DNA of 64,000 nt, taken from assembly GCF_024519455.1 (NCBI RefSeq), contig NZ_JALJRY010000028.1, positions 62,001-126,000 of the forward strand, written 5' to 3'. Source of the stretch: Streptomyces sp. STR69. GTDB lineage: Bacteria; Actinomycetota; Actinomycetes; Streptomycetales; Streptomycetaceae. Below, in pieces: positions 7,775 through 17,200 of this stretch. Below the pieces are notes generated by a model that saw nothing but the letters and a program-made list of their open reading frames with translations, ran no database searches and was not told the DNA's origin. The first letter of the stretch is position 1. The number at the start of each line of letters is the position of its first letter. Position numbers and translations under genes: made by a program.

Positions 7775-10700
7775 CTAAGGTCTCCGGTTCATGCGCATGA
7801 ACCTTCGTGCCACCATGGCTTCGAGAGGAAGGAAGGAAATAATCCGTTCGTCCATCCGAGTCTCGCTATGGTCAGGGCCATACCGATCGAGGTCTATCTG
7901 GAGATCCCTATTTGCAATTTCGATTGCCTGTTTTTCATCTCCCATTAGGGAATGCGTCCGAGCCAAGTGTATGAGAGTCGCCGGTAGCGGCGCGGCGTTA
8001 GGAATCCTGTCCATTATCTCGATGGCCTGCACCATATCTTGCCTCGCTCGATACAAGGATTTGTCGCCAGGCTGACACGAAAGAAGCAGTATCCGTCCAC
8101 GGCAGGATAGGTATTTGGAATTCAATAGATCGCTTCCGCTAGGTATTGTAGTGAGGAAACGCTCCACTTCTTCAAGGAGAGGGGTTGCCTCCGCGACGTT
8201 CGCTTCGTCTAGGTACGAGTCGGCCAGTTCGAGTACGTTCTCCATGTAGATCACGCTGCGGGTCACGCTATTTGCCAGTTGCTTCACAACTGCCTTTTGA
8301 TGTTGAAGACGATCTCCCGTATTGTTGCGATGGAGCGCAAGGGCGGCAGCGTCAGCGTATATAGCGGCTGAGATCGAATTTCGTTTCTCACTCAGCTGCT
8401 CCTCGGTGATCTTCCGTAGGCACCACAGGTTGACCTGCGATGCCTCTTCGTCTCTGTTTAGAAGGAGAAGAATTCTAAATTTGATGTGAGCCGTCATTAG
8501 GCGGGTCCATATTTGGACCTCTGTGATCTGCGGATCCTCTTCTGAAGTTGGGTCTGGGATCCGGTTGAGCGCCATCTCTGCCAGGCTGATATCGTGCAGG
8601 CGGCACGCTATTCGTCCTAGGTCAGCGTACGCGTACATCTTGGACGTAAGGTCGTCTGCATAGTGGTGCAACACAATGGAGATATTTTCCATCGCGACGT
8701 CGATAGCTTCTTCACGGGCTCCCTGGTATGCGAGTGCGCTACCCAGCGTCTGCGAAATCTTGAAGAAGGCGGTCGTAGTGACGAATCCTTGAGGTATGAG
8801 CCTTCTGCCTACTTGATGAATTTCAGTAGCTAGGGTTACTGCCCCGTCGATATCTCCGAGGGTGAGTAGCTCCTCGCAAACGGAGACGGCCGTGAAAATC
8901 ACAGCTGGGCCAGTAAGATCCTCTATCAATGCGAATCGGACTGCCGACCTAGTGTGCCCTGTATAGCGGTACATTGGAATGCCTTCGGACCTCATTTCCT
9001 CCTCCGCAGGCATTAGCGCCCCGGTTAGCACTCCGATCGCGGATTCGATCCAGGGGACTTTGTCCGTTGTAGCCGCTCTGATGATTAGCTGAACCAGAGG
9101 GTGCACTACCAGGTGTCCGTCATCGATCCTGCAAAGCGCATACTCACAGAGTGATGCGACGGCTTCATCCCGTTGCAAATTATCCCAGAGGGCAATTCTG
9201 GAGTTCCAGCCGGATTCGTCATCTGCGCACCCTCCCCAATCGGGGAGCTTGGTCTTTTGCCATGGGAATCTTTTGATCCGCAACTTTTGATGCCCGTTTG
9301 TTACCCATGGGCGGATGGGTTCTTGGGCAAAGAATGATACGGGGATCGGTTCGGCGCCGAGGAATGAAAGGGTGCGAATTAGGCTGCCTGCGTGACCGCC
9401 TGCCTCGTCAACTGCTGCCAAAGCAAGGAGGATTGCCTTGGCTACGCTGATGGGGTGCCTGCTCGCTTCGCCTAGGCTCAGAAGTTCTAGTGATTGGGAC
9501 TCTAGCCGGACGATGTATTCGCTGAGTGAGATGCGTGAACTATTGCAATAATTGACTGCTTGGCTGAGGGCCAAAGGATGGCCGGCAAGATGCTCTAAGA
9601 GTTCGCTGACGTTGTCTGTGAGTTCCGGCGGCAGTGACTTCGCAACGAAGGACTTCGATTCCTCTTCCGTCCACGCCCCAAGGGCAATGTATTGGAAGCC
9701 CTCGTCGATATGATGTGCTGTGCTAGTGATGATTATTCGAGTCAGTGATTTTCTCGGTATAACGCCTCGAACTATGCTTGGGTCCGTCACTCCGTCGATA
9801 ATTAGAAGAGTGGCCGATGACTCGATTAGCGGGGGAATTTTTGTGGTGGAGACGCCAAAATCGCCGCTCATGGAGGTGCTAGCGGGAACTCCAGATACCA
9901 CGGCAAGAGACTCAAGCAGCCCTGCTTTAGTGCTGCCGTCCACAAAGATCGGACGTAGAGTGTCCTGCTCGGATATTGCAAAATGAGATGCGAGCGAACT
10001 TTTGCCGATTCCTGCGAGTCCATGAATTACGACAGGCGCGACAGATTCGGCATCGCCAGGGCGCAAGAGGTCGCGAATTTGTGCCATCTCATGGGACCTT
10101 CCGGTGAATAGGGAGTCCTCATGAATGGAGCGAACAGGGGGCCTATTTAATTCGCATGCTGCCTGCCTGTCGGATTCGAACAGAATAATGTTTCGTAGTG
10201 TATCTGCGGACAAGTATCCTTCGAAATCGGGTCGGTTTATTATGTCATCCCGAATCGTGGGGCTCATGGATCTGAAAGTCCCGCTTCGCGATTGCGGTAG
10301 CTGAGTACCTGTCTCGCCAATCGCTCTAACGAGAGCCTTATAGCTATTCTCGGAGAAATTGGTGCTACGGCCCTTCGTTTCCAGATACATTGCGGTTCTC
10401 CGGATCCCAACATCGCTGATTTCATTGCGGCGGGGAAGTGGTGTTGCTGGCAAATTGAGATGCCGAAGGAATTCCTCGCTTTCGGAAGCGGTTGCCCCGA
10501 GGACGCTTGCTAACTTGGCGATCAGGGTGCCGTCCGGGCTGGCGTCTCCCGTGCAGATGCGCCAAATTTCGTGTCCAGTTCCGGAGAATCCGGCATTACT
10601 CCAGAATGCGACCGTGCAAGTCCGTCCTGCCGCGCACCAGGCATCGTAGAGATCCTTAAGAACGCTGTCTTTTCTGAGTGCCGACCAGCTCCACGAGGAA

Positions 10701-10966
10701 TCTCCTGATCGATTCGCTTCTCGATGCTTAATGGAGACGAGTTCGGGAAGTCCGGATGTGGGAAGGGTGATTACATCTGTAGAGTGCTCAATGAGTACTC
10801 CCTCTAGATCGTCCGAGAGGTGATCTAGTATGAATAGGGCAATGCATTCGTCTTGGTATTCGAAGCGTGCCCGTGTTCCGGGGGCGGTGTTTTTTCGATC
10901 TTTCGGGATGTCTCTAAGGGGGCTTGGTACATCCGACTGATTGTTCGAGCTCTCCCGGTTCCCCAT
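7775..10966 (-). CDS. DUF4297 nuclease / STAND ATPase / helical-repeat defence protein
   Basis: The 1063-residue protein has a DUF4297 (Cap4-type) nuclease domain at about 35-200, with FEYQDECIALFILDHL, a conserved Asp in HSTDVITL and the catalytic ELVSIKHRE (E/D...xxK). A STAND/NB-ARC ATPase follows, with Walker A GLAGIGKSSLA at 316-326 and Walker B region ATLLIIDGVTD. The C-terminal ~450 residues are tandem helices of TPR type. Such proteins sense a phage component through the repeats and then activate the nuclease; this is known for STAND (Avs-like) and Cap4 proteins and inferred here. GC content is well below its neighbours, suggesting recent transfer. No Shine-Dalgarno is present; a -10-like TAGAAT lies eight bases before the ATG. 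Confidence 0.82.
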   Translation of the reverse strand: MGNRESSNNQSDVPSPLRDIPKDRKNTAPGTRARFEYQDECIALFILDHLSDDLEGVLIEHSTDVITLPTSGLPELVSIKHREANRSGDSSWSWSALRKDSVLKDLYDAWCAAGRTCTVAFWSNAGFSGTGHEIWRICTGDASPDGTLIAKLASVLGATASESEEFLRHLNLPATPLPRRNEISDVGIRRTAMYLETKGRSTNFSENSYKALVRAIGETGTQLPQSRSGTFRSMSPTIRDDIINRPDFEGYLSADTLRNIILFESDRQAACELNRPPVRSIHEDSLFTGRSHEMAQIRDLLRPGDAESVAPVVIHGLAGIGKSSLASHFAISEQDTLRPIFVDGSTKAGLLESLAVVSGVPASTSMSGDFGVSTTKIPPLIESSATLLIIDGVTDPSIVRGVIPRKSLTRIIITSTAHHIDEGFQYIALGAWTEEESKSFVAKSLPPELTDNVSELLEHLAGHPLALSQAVNYCNSSRISLSEYIVRLESQSLELLSLGEASRHPISVAKAILLALAAVDEAGGHAGSLIRTLSFLGAEPIPVSFFAQEPIRPWVTNGHQKLRIKRFPWQKTKLPDWGGCADDESGWNSRIALWDNLQRDEAVASLCEYALCRIDDGHLVVHPLVQLIIRAATTDKVPWIESAIGVLTGALMPAEEEMRSEGIPMYRYTGHTRSAVRFALIEDLTGPAVIFTAVSVCEELLTLGDIDGAVTLATEIHQVGRRLIPQGFVTTTAFFKISQTLGSALAYQGAREEAIDVAMENISIVLHHYADDLTSKMYAYADLGRIACRLHDISLAEMALNRIPDPTSEEDPQITEVQIWTRLMTAHIKFRILLLLNRDEEASQVNLWCLRKITEEQLSEKRNSISAAIYADAAALALHRNNTGDRLQHQKAVVKQLANSVTRSVIYMENVLELADSYLDEANVAEATPLLEEVERFLTTIPSGSDLLNSKYLSCRGRILLLSCQPGDKSLYRARQDMVQAIEIMDRIPNAAPLPATLIHLARTHSLMGDEKQAIEIANRDLQIDLDRYGPDHSETRMDERIISFLPLEAMVARRFMRMNRRP

Positions 10967-10974
10967 AAAAGATG

Positions 10975-10980
10975 ATTCTA
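10975..10980 (-). promoter_or_regulatory. Putative -10 box giving a leaderless STAND transcript
   Basis: On the minus strand TAGAAT ends eight bases before the ATG at 10966. No ribosome site lies between, so transcription would start at or next to the start codon. A -35 match (TTTCCG, about 17 bp further upstream) is poor. Confidence 0.4.
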
Positions 10981-11278
10981 GCTTGGCTGTGCTGGGGCGG
11001 AAAGGTCGCCGAGGGCGGTGGAGTCTCGATGACCGAGTCAGGACATCGCTCGACGTGCACCCCTCGATGCGAACTACGGGCGGGAGAGTCGCTGAGGTCT
11101 CGGGGGCTGGTCACGGGGACGCTAGAGGCCGAAGACGACTACCTACGGCTGCTCTGGTTGCAGTACTTCTGTGCTGTACCGCAGCCCCATCGCCGTGCCG
11201 ACCGCCTTGCCGAAGCCGGGCGATTTCGTGATCAGACGGCCCAGCCGAGGCCTGCTGGGCGCTCGCGAACAACAAGGT

Positions 11279-11683
11279 TCACGTCCGCTTGCGGTTCATA
11301 CGTCCGATTGCCCTGCCCGCCTTGATAATCATGCCGACTAGAGCGCCACCAACAGCAATAAGTGACAAATAGACCAGGATAAATCCAGTGCGGACCGGAT
11401 TGGACCACGACCATTGACGGAACACATCTGCCAGCAGAGGGGTTAGCAGCGCAATAAGCGCCGCTGCGGCAGGAAGTTCCCAAATGAGAAGTCTACGACA
11501 TGCGCGATATGCGTCAGTGGCCGCCTTGAGATTGTCATTATCGGACCCTGTTTCTTCCGACAGTTCCGAATATCGACTGACGGCATAGGAAAAATAGGCA
11601 AAGAAGAAGACAAGAAGCACGCCGATTACTTGCAATGCATCGGCAATCCCATGGTCGACTACTTGCACCGGTCCGTGCTTCAC
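11279..11683 (-). CDS. Small integral membrane protein, second gene of a coupled pair
   Basis: The 134-residue protein has three predicted membrane segments: ALQVIGVLLVFFFAYFSYAV, LLIWELPAAAALIALLTPLL and FILVYLSLIAVGGALVGMII. A charged, helical loop of about 35 residues lies between the first two. Its GTG start overlaps the stop of the upstream gene (GTGA at 11683-11680), so the two are co-translated. Base composition is lower in GC than the conjugation genes. A sensor plus small membrane effector is a common defence layout, but no family is recognised and this is speculation. Confidence 0.6.
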   Translation of the reverse strand: MKHGPVQVVDHGIADALQVIGVLLVFFFAYFSYAVSRYSELSEETGSDNDNLKAATDAYRACRRLLIWELPAAAALIALLTPLLADVFRQWSWSNPVRTGFILVYLSLIAVGGALVGMIIKAGRAIGRMNRKRT

Positions 11684-12330
11684 TCCCGCGCCTCACGTTC
11701 AGCCTCTACGCGATCCTCGTCCGATACGTCAAGAATACCTAGCAGGTAATCGTGGGTCTGGGTAGAGAACCGCCACTGCGACGCGTTTCCCGTTCTCCTC
11801 GGAGACGGCCTGCCTGCGAGGCGGGCAACATCGGTTACCCATTCGCTGACCAGGCGAGATGCGATGGTGACGATACGCCGCTCTACGGACAGATCGTGCT
11901 CCTTGAAAGTCTGATACTTGTACCTCAAGAGGGCAGCCTGAGCGGCATTGCGAAGATTTTCATCGAGCCGGGGATCGGCGTAAAATCTAGCGAATGTGGC
12001 ACGCAGTAGGGACGTCGCAGAGGCGGTGGTGATCTTAAAGATGGCCGAGATCCAAATTTCGGCCTCCAGGACGGACATGCCATTACAGAGAAGACCGTAG
12101 ACCCTCAGTTGCCGATATTCCGTCAGCGCGAAAGGAACAAGCCTGTCGGTGACTTGGTCAAATACTTCGTTTGCACCCGCTTTTGCTACGACCTCCCCGA
12201 ATCGGCGCGCAAGGCCTTCAGTATTCTCTTCTAGGCCCAACTCTGTATACGCGGGTGCATGCGCAACCTCGCGAAGCGCCTTCTGCAAGGCGGCCACTTC
12301 ATCCTCGTCGAACGCCACGGTGAGTTGCAT
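11680..12330 (-). CDS. Hypothetical helical protein, first gene of a coupled pair
   Basis: The 216-residue protein has no signal peptide or membrane segment. It looks mostly alpha-helical, with an acidic N-terminus (MQLTVAFDEDEVAALQKALR) and a basic middle. The terminal GTGA overlap couples it to the small membrane protein downstream. It lies next to the DUF4297/STAND gene in the same orientation, with about 310 bases between the membrane gene and the STAND start. Family not recognised; a cytoplasmic partner for the membrane protein is a guess. Confidence 0.6.
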   Translation of the reverse strand: MQLTVAFDEDEVAALQKALREVAHAPAYTELGLEENTEGLARRFGEVVAKAGANEVFDQVTDRLVPFALTEYRQLRVYGLLCNGMSVLEAEIWISAIFKITTASATSLLRATFARFYADPRLDENLRNAAQAALLRYKYQTFKEHDLSVERRIVTIASRLVSEWVTDVARLAGRPSPRRTGNASQWRFSTQTHDYLLGILDVSDEDRVEAEREARE

Positions 12331-12715
12331 GAAATTCAGCTAAGCATGTAATGCGCAGCGATTGCGGCAACGCGCCCAGAAAGGCCGTACGAGTCCCCTG
12401 AACGGATCCCTGTCCTCGTGGCCTCCTGTGCGGATTGCTGTGTAGAGCGGCCGGTGGAGTCTTAATGGGCGAGTCAAGCGCCGCTGGGTGTGCTCAGTAG
12501 CCGAAGAAGTGAGGGGGCGGGTCTCTGGCCTGCGGCCGTGGAATCGGTAACGCTGCGACCTGCGGCTTAGCTGTCGGTGGTTGTCAGCGTTGGTCGTCGT
12601 TGAGCGCCTTTCGACGGCCCACAGGCGGCCCCAGCTCTGGGCGGCACTGGGCCGTGAACCAGTACAGAAGTGAAACGGGCAACGGGCTCTCTTCGGACTT
12701 CTTACGCTGCTGGTC
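12331..12715. other. Gene-free region between divergent genes
   Basis: It holds the promoters of the divergent genes at 11680-12330 and 12716-13183, although no clear hexamers are visible. One GTCAGCG copy (12583-12589) matches the unit arrayed at 21839-22014. Reading frames here lack family features and coding bias. Confidence 0.35.
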
Positions 12716-13183
12716 ATGCAGTGGACGGCGATAGTGGCGACTGCGATCGGCGCAGTCATTGGCGTTGTGAGCACTCTGGCCGCAGACCATGTTCGGTGGC
12801 GACGCGATCTTTCTGAGCGTGACAGGGATGCGATGCGGACTTCGTACGCCCAGTACGTTGAGGCGCTGGCCCAAGCACGCGAGGAAATCACGCAGGCCAG
12901 TCGTGATCCTGGCCTCACAGCTGAAGATCGGGCCGAGAACATGGGCACGGTCATCGGTCGGCATGGCGTGTATGCCAGGCAGCATCAGCTCGAACTCACA
13001 GCGCCGGTGAAGGTTGTACGACTTGCGATCAACGCTGCAACCGAACTAGCGGGCTATCGGGACAGCGTGATCAACGGCTTCATGCGTGAAGATCCTGAGT
13101 GTGTAGAGGCACGAAGGGCTTACCGGGAAGCGCGGTATCGCCTGATCGACGCCATGCGCTTCAGTCTGGAGCGTCGTTCATAG
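12716..13183 (+). CDS. Hypothetical single-pass membrane protein
   Basis: The 155-residue protein begins with one hydrophobic segment (MQWTAIVATAIGAVIGVVST) followed by a positively charged, helical cytoplasmic part. The layout is like the gene at 7039-7563, though sequence similarity is weak by eye. There is no obvious ribosome site, so the start rests on the membrane segment. No function is recognised. It belongs to the run of small membrane proteins in the left cargo block. Confidence 0.55.
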   Translation: MQWTAIVATAIGAVIGVVSTLAADHVRWRRDLSERDRDAMRTSYAQYVEALAQAREEITQASRDPGLTAEDRAENMGTVIGRHGVYARQHQLELTAPVKVVRLAINAATELAGYRDSVINGFMREDPECVEARRAYREARYRLIDAMRFSLERRS

Positions 13184-13214
13184 GCGTCCGCGCGACGGGC
13201 ACTCATCAGACTCG

Positions 13215-13661
13215 TCACAAGAGCGACCACACGGACAACGCCCCTCCGAGCAGAACGATGCCGAGGTGAAGCGCCACCCACAACGCGTAGAGACGCAATC
13301 TGAACAGTTTGGGGAAACGGGCCTGCTGCCTTCGGTAGGTGTCAGCCCACTCTGAGTCGATGGCGAGACCCGGATGCAGGTCGCTTAGTCTCTTCCGAAG
13401 ACTCAAAGCTTGTGCGTCGTGGAGAGCTTGTCGTTCCCGGTACTTCATGCATGCCAATGCTCCATATGACCCGAGCAACGTCATGGGCACTGTGACCGCG
13501 AGCATCGACGGCCCTAGTCCCCTCTGAGTGGTGAACCCCAGCCCCGCTGCTACCACCAGGATCACGATGTTGGTGAGCGTCCCACGCTGGTTCTCAAGCT
13601 GCCGCATCTGGTCACGCTGATCTTTCCAGAGCTCAAGCAGAACGTCGCTACTGTCAGCCAT
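13215..13661 (-). CDS. Hypothetical membrane protein
   Basis: The 148-residue protein has a helical N-terminus (VLLELWKDQRDQMRQLENQR), two membrane segments around IVILVVAAGLGFTT and MLAVTVPMTLLGSYGALACM, and a C-terminal segment WVALHLGIVLLGGALSVWSL. ATG 13661 is preferred over an upstream start because of the GGGGGG just before it and because the extra residues look non-coding. It converges with the gene ending at 13183. Function unknown. Confidence 0.55.
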   Translation of the reverse strand: MADSSDVLLELWKDQRDQMRQLENQRGTLTNIVILVVAAGLGFTTQRGLGPSMLAVTVPMTLLGSYGALACMKYRERQALHDAQALSLRKRLSDLHPGLAIDSEWADTYRRQQARFPKLFRLRLYALWVALHLGIVLLGGALSVWSLL

Positions 13662-13793
13662 GGCCCCCCGATCCGATTTGGGCGGCCTATACCCGCGTCC
13701 GTTGATGTCCAGACGCATCAACCGCCGTTCTTGCGGATGCTGAGATCAGGCTCCGAGGCTATCCCGCCCCTGCCCACCACTCGCCCCAGCTTC

Positions 13794-13933
13794 CATCCCG
13801 TCCGCCGTTGACCCACACACCGTGGAGCGGGCGTGGTTCCTGGCGTCCAGGTGGAGCGCGCCACTGTACGAACGACCTGGACGCCAGGGGCCGCGTCTGC
13901 TCGGCTCTGCCTGGGTCGATGGCGGACGGGATG
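13794..13933. repeat. Large nested inverted repeat downstream of the relaxase gene
   Basis: Outer arms 13794-13815 and 13912-13933 match at 20 of 22 positions. Inner arms 13839-13852 (CCTGGCGTCCAGGT) and 13875-13888 are perfect 14-mers, each carrying its own CCTGG/CCAGG dyad. Sequence between the arms is also partly symmetric. It lies in the 600-bp gene-free region 13662-14259, which also has the hairpin GCCCGCGC-TT-GCGCGGGC at 14093-14110. Confidence 0.75.
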
Positions 13934-14259
13934 GGAGCTCCCCGCGCACGCCACTACGGACCCGCGGCCGCGTACGGCGCCCCCTCCATCCCGGTGCCGG
14001 CCGATCCCCCGCCGGAGGCATCGTTCTGACCGTGGCCGTACCCGTTTAGGTTTCTACTCAGGGCGGTAACTCGCTTGCGGCCCCAGGGGCCAGCCCGCGC
14101 TTGCGCGGGCACTTGATGAACGTAGGGAAAATCCTCGATCGGCGCGACCGAAGAGTACGGCAGGGCGAGGCGTGATGGGCATGCTCGTGGCTGCTGTTGG
14201 TCGGGCACATCTCCGAGACATTCACCTTGATGCAAGCGTTGGTGCCTGTGGGACGCCCC

Positions 14260-17200
14260 TCAGCGCGGCCCCCGCTGCCGTATCTGCTGCAGGTTCTGGG
14301 CGACAGTTACCGCCTGGTCTTCATGTGGCCCGGTCTTCTTGCCGTCCTCCAGCCTCTGCTGCTGACGCAGCTTGCGGCGGCCGTCTGTCTCCTCGTGGTG
14401 GAGCGGCAAGAACCTTTGCATGATCTTGTTACGCAGGGCCATTTCCGCCTCTATGCCCGTGACTATGCCCTCGTACGTCTGCACGGCTTCCCGCTCTCGG
14501 ACCATCCGCCCGTGTATGAGGGCAAGTTCTTCTCGGGTCTGCTTGTCCATGTCGTGCGCGAGTCGGGCCGCTTTGGCGCGCGTCTCGGCGAGCCCTATAG
14601 CGATGTTTTCGATCCCCTCCGGCGCCTCGCCGAGCGCGGCAGCGAAGTCGCTGGAGCGGATGACCTCCCACGCGGCGTCCCCGACTCTGCCCTGCTCGGC
14701 ACCGGGAGCAGCCATCAAAGTGTCGGCCTGGTCCAGGAGTCTGTTCACCTCGGCGGCGAATGCCTGTCCACGGGACTGGCCGCCAGATCTCTCCTGGGCG
14801 GTGAGTTCGGCGAACCTCTGCGCTGCCTTGCCCGCTGCGGTAGTGGCGCGGTCAGCCTCGCGTGCGGCGTCTTCGAGCGCCTGGGCCAGATCCTCAACGT
14901 CTCCGTACGGACGCCGCTTCCAGGACGGGATGGCCAGCCGCTCGCGGTCCTCGCTCATCCGGGCCAGCTGCCGCTTCTGCTCGTCGCTGACCTGGAACTG
15001 GCTACGTTCCAGGGCCTCCAGGCGGGCGTCGACCTCATCCACCTTCCGCTTGATGTGGGCGAGAAATGCAGCGGCCTCGTCCACATCGCACGGTGGCGCC
15101 TCCATCCCGAAGGCCTCGGCGATCCGCCGGACCACCTCACGTGGGCTGTGGTCACGCAGGTCCTGGATGGCATCGGTCATAACGGTGTGCCGGTCCGGAG
15201 CGGACGGCGCGAGGGCGCCCTTGCGCCGCTTGCGCTCCTGATGCTCGGCCTGCTCGACAGATGGCGGGAGCGCCCTCGTCGCGTGTGCCCGCTGGAGCTT
15301 GCGTTCCATGTCCGCGCGGGCCTCGGCGGCTTCGTGGTCGTGCTGCAGCGGCAGCTGCGCGGGAGCCGACGGTTCGTAGAGCAGGTCGGAGATCATGCCG
15401 TCCGGCCTCGATTGTCCGAGGAACTGCGCGAACGCGGCGATAGCGCGCTGCAGCAGCTCCTTCTCGCTGCGGGCCGCGCCGAGCCGGGCCTGCGTCCGCT
15501 CGTCCTCGAGTACCGCGAGCGGCAGCCAGAGATGGTTCGCCTGCTTGGCGCGGGTGATGCCGGGGTAGGCGGCGAACGCGTTCGCGCCGTGCCCGTACAG
15601 CAGCGACGTGTCGCAAGTCAGGCCCTGGCTCGCCGCGATCGTCATGGCGTAGCCCAGCGACAGGGCGCCGGAGGCGATCCTCTCCGGCGTCATCCAGGCC
15701 GACTCGTACCGGGGCTCCTCCGCCCCGGCCACGTGCATACGCCAGCTGATCTGGACGTTGTGGTTCTCGTCCATCGCGGTGATGACGGCCCGGTACCCGT
15801 TGAGGAGGTCGGGGCCCTCGCTGCGTTTCAACCGGTAGTCGTTGGCTCGCACCCGGACGGCGTCACCGACCGCGAGGGTAACGGTGTCGCCGCCGGGCAG
15901 CGCGTACCGGTGCTCGGTGCCCAGTTCGCCAGCGGCCCGACGGATCTGCTGGGCACCGATGTTGAGGGCGTCGACGTCGCTGTTGCGGGCGGCGAGCACG
16001 GCCATGTTCGCGATGAGGTCGTACGCTTCGGGCCAGCGCTTTCGCAGCTCATCCCAGGCCGTGAGGATCTGCGATCGGGCCTCATCGGCGGTCTCGGCGG
16101 CGTGGACGCGGCCGCCGGCGGCGAGCATCTGCAGGGCCTGTTCGTGATCGCCGGTACGCCAGACGTCCAGCGCGGCCCGCTCGGCGGCGTCCTCCTGGCG
16201 GCGGTTCTCCGTGAGCGTGAGCCCGTGGACCAGGCGGTGGACTTCGCGGAACCAGCCGCCGGGACCGATCGCCTGCAGCTGCAGGTGGTCGCCGATCGCG
16301 ACGATTTTGGTCCCGGTACGCGCGGCCTCGGCCATCAGCGCGGCGGCTGCCCTGTCATCGACCATGGTCGCCTCGTCGATGCACAGGACGTCGATACCGC
16401 GCAGGCCCTCTCCGTTCTCAATCTCGCCCAGCCAGGCCGCAATGGTCTTCGACGGGATGCCGGAGACGCCGTACAGGCTCTGTGCGGCAACCGCGCTCAG
16501 GCAGGCACCCGCGTACGTGGTACCGGTGAGATCCCAGCCGATCCGGCACACCTCCATGAGCGTCGACTTCCCCGCCCCGGCGGCTCCGACCACGGCCTCG
16601 ATGCCGTGCCCGGCCATCATCAGCCGGGTCACCACCGCGTTCTGCTGCTCCGAGAGCGGCCAGCCGGCCGCCTTCTGGAACTTCTCGATGGCTTTGTCGG
16701 CATGGACCTCGCTCAGTCGGGCGGAGCCGTCGTTGAAGCGGGCCAGCGAATGCGTACGGACGGCGTCCTCGGCGTCGAGGATGTCCTGCGTGGTGTAGCG
16801 GGCGGTGGACGACATGACAGCGGAGCCCACGGACGGTACACGCACCGCATAGCCGTCGACCGCGAGTGCCTGGTCGGCGAGTTGCTCCAGGCGGTCCGGG
16901 TCGGCGTCGATGCCGTAGGGCAGCGCGTTGGCCACGGCTGCAAGCAACTCCGCCCGGCTGAAGGACTTCCGAGACTTGGTCAGCCCCGTTCTGGGATCGA
17001 AGACGACAGCGGCAAGATCGGCGGGCGGAGGTATTCGCGGCGTTGGGCCAGACTCCTCGGCGCCAACCTGGCCGTCCGGGCCTGGCGGTCCAGGAGCGGC
17101 TGTCGCCAGCATCTCGTCGATGTCGATGCCCAGCGCTTCCGCTCGTTGACGCCAGGCGGCGCGCATCGTCGTGGCGTCGACATCGAGCTTGTCTCGCTTG

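Noticed and set aside
13746..14069. Several overlapping short frames
   Set aside because: They arise from the large inverted repeat and run in several frames on both strands at once.
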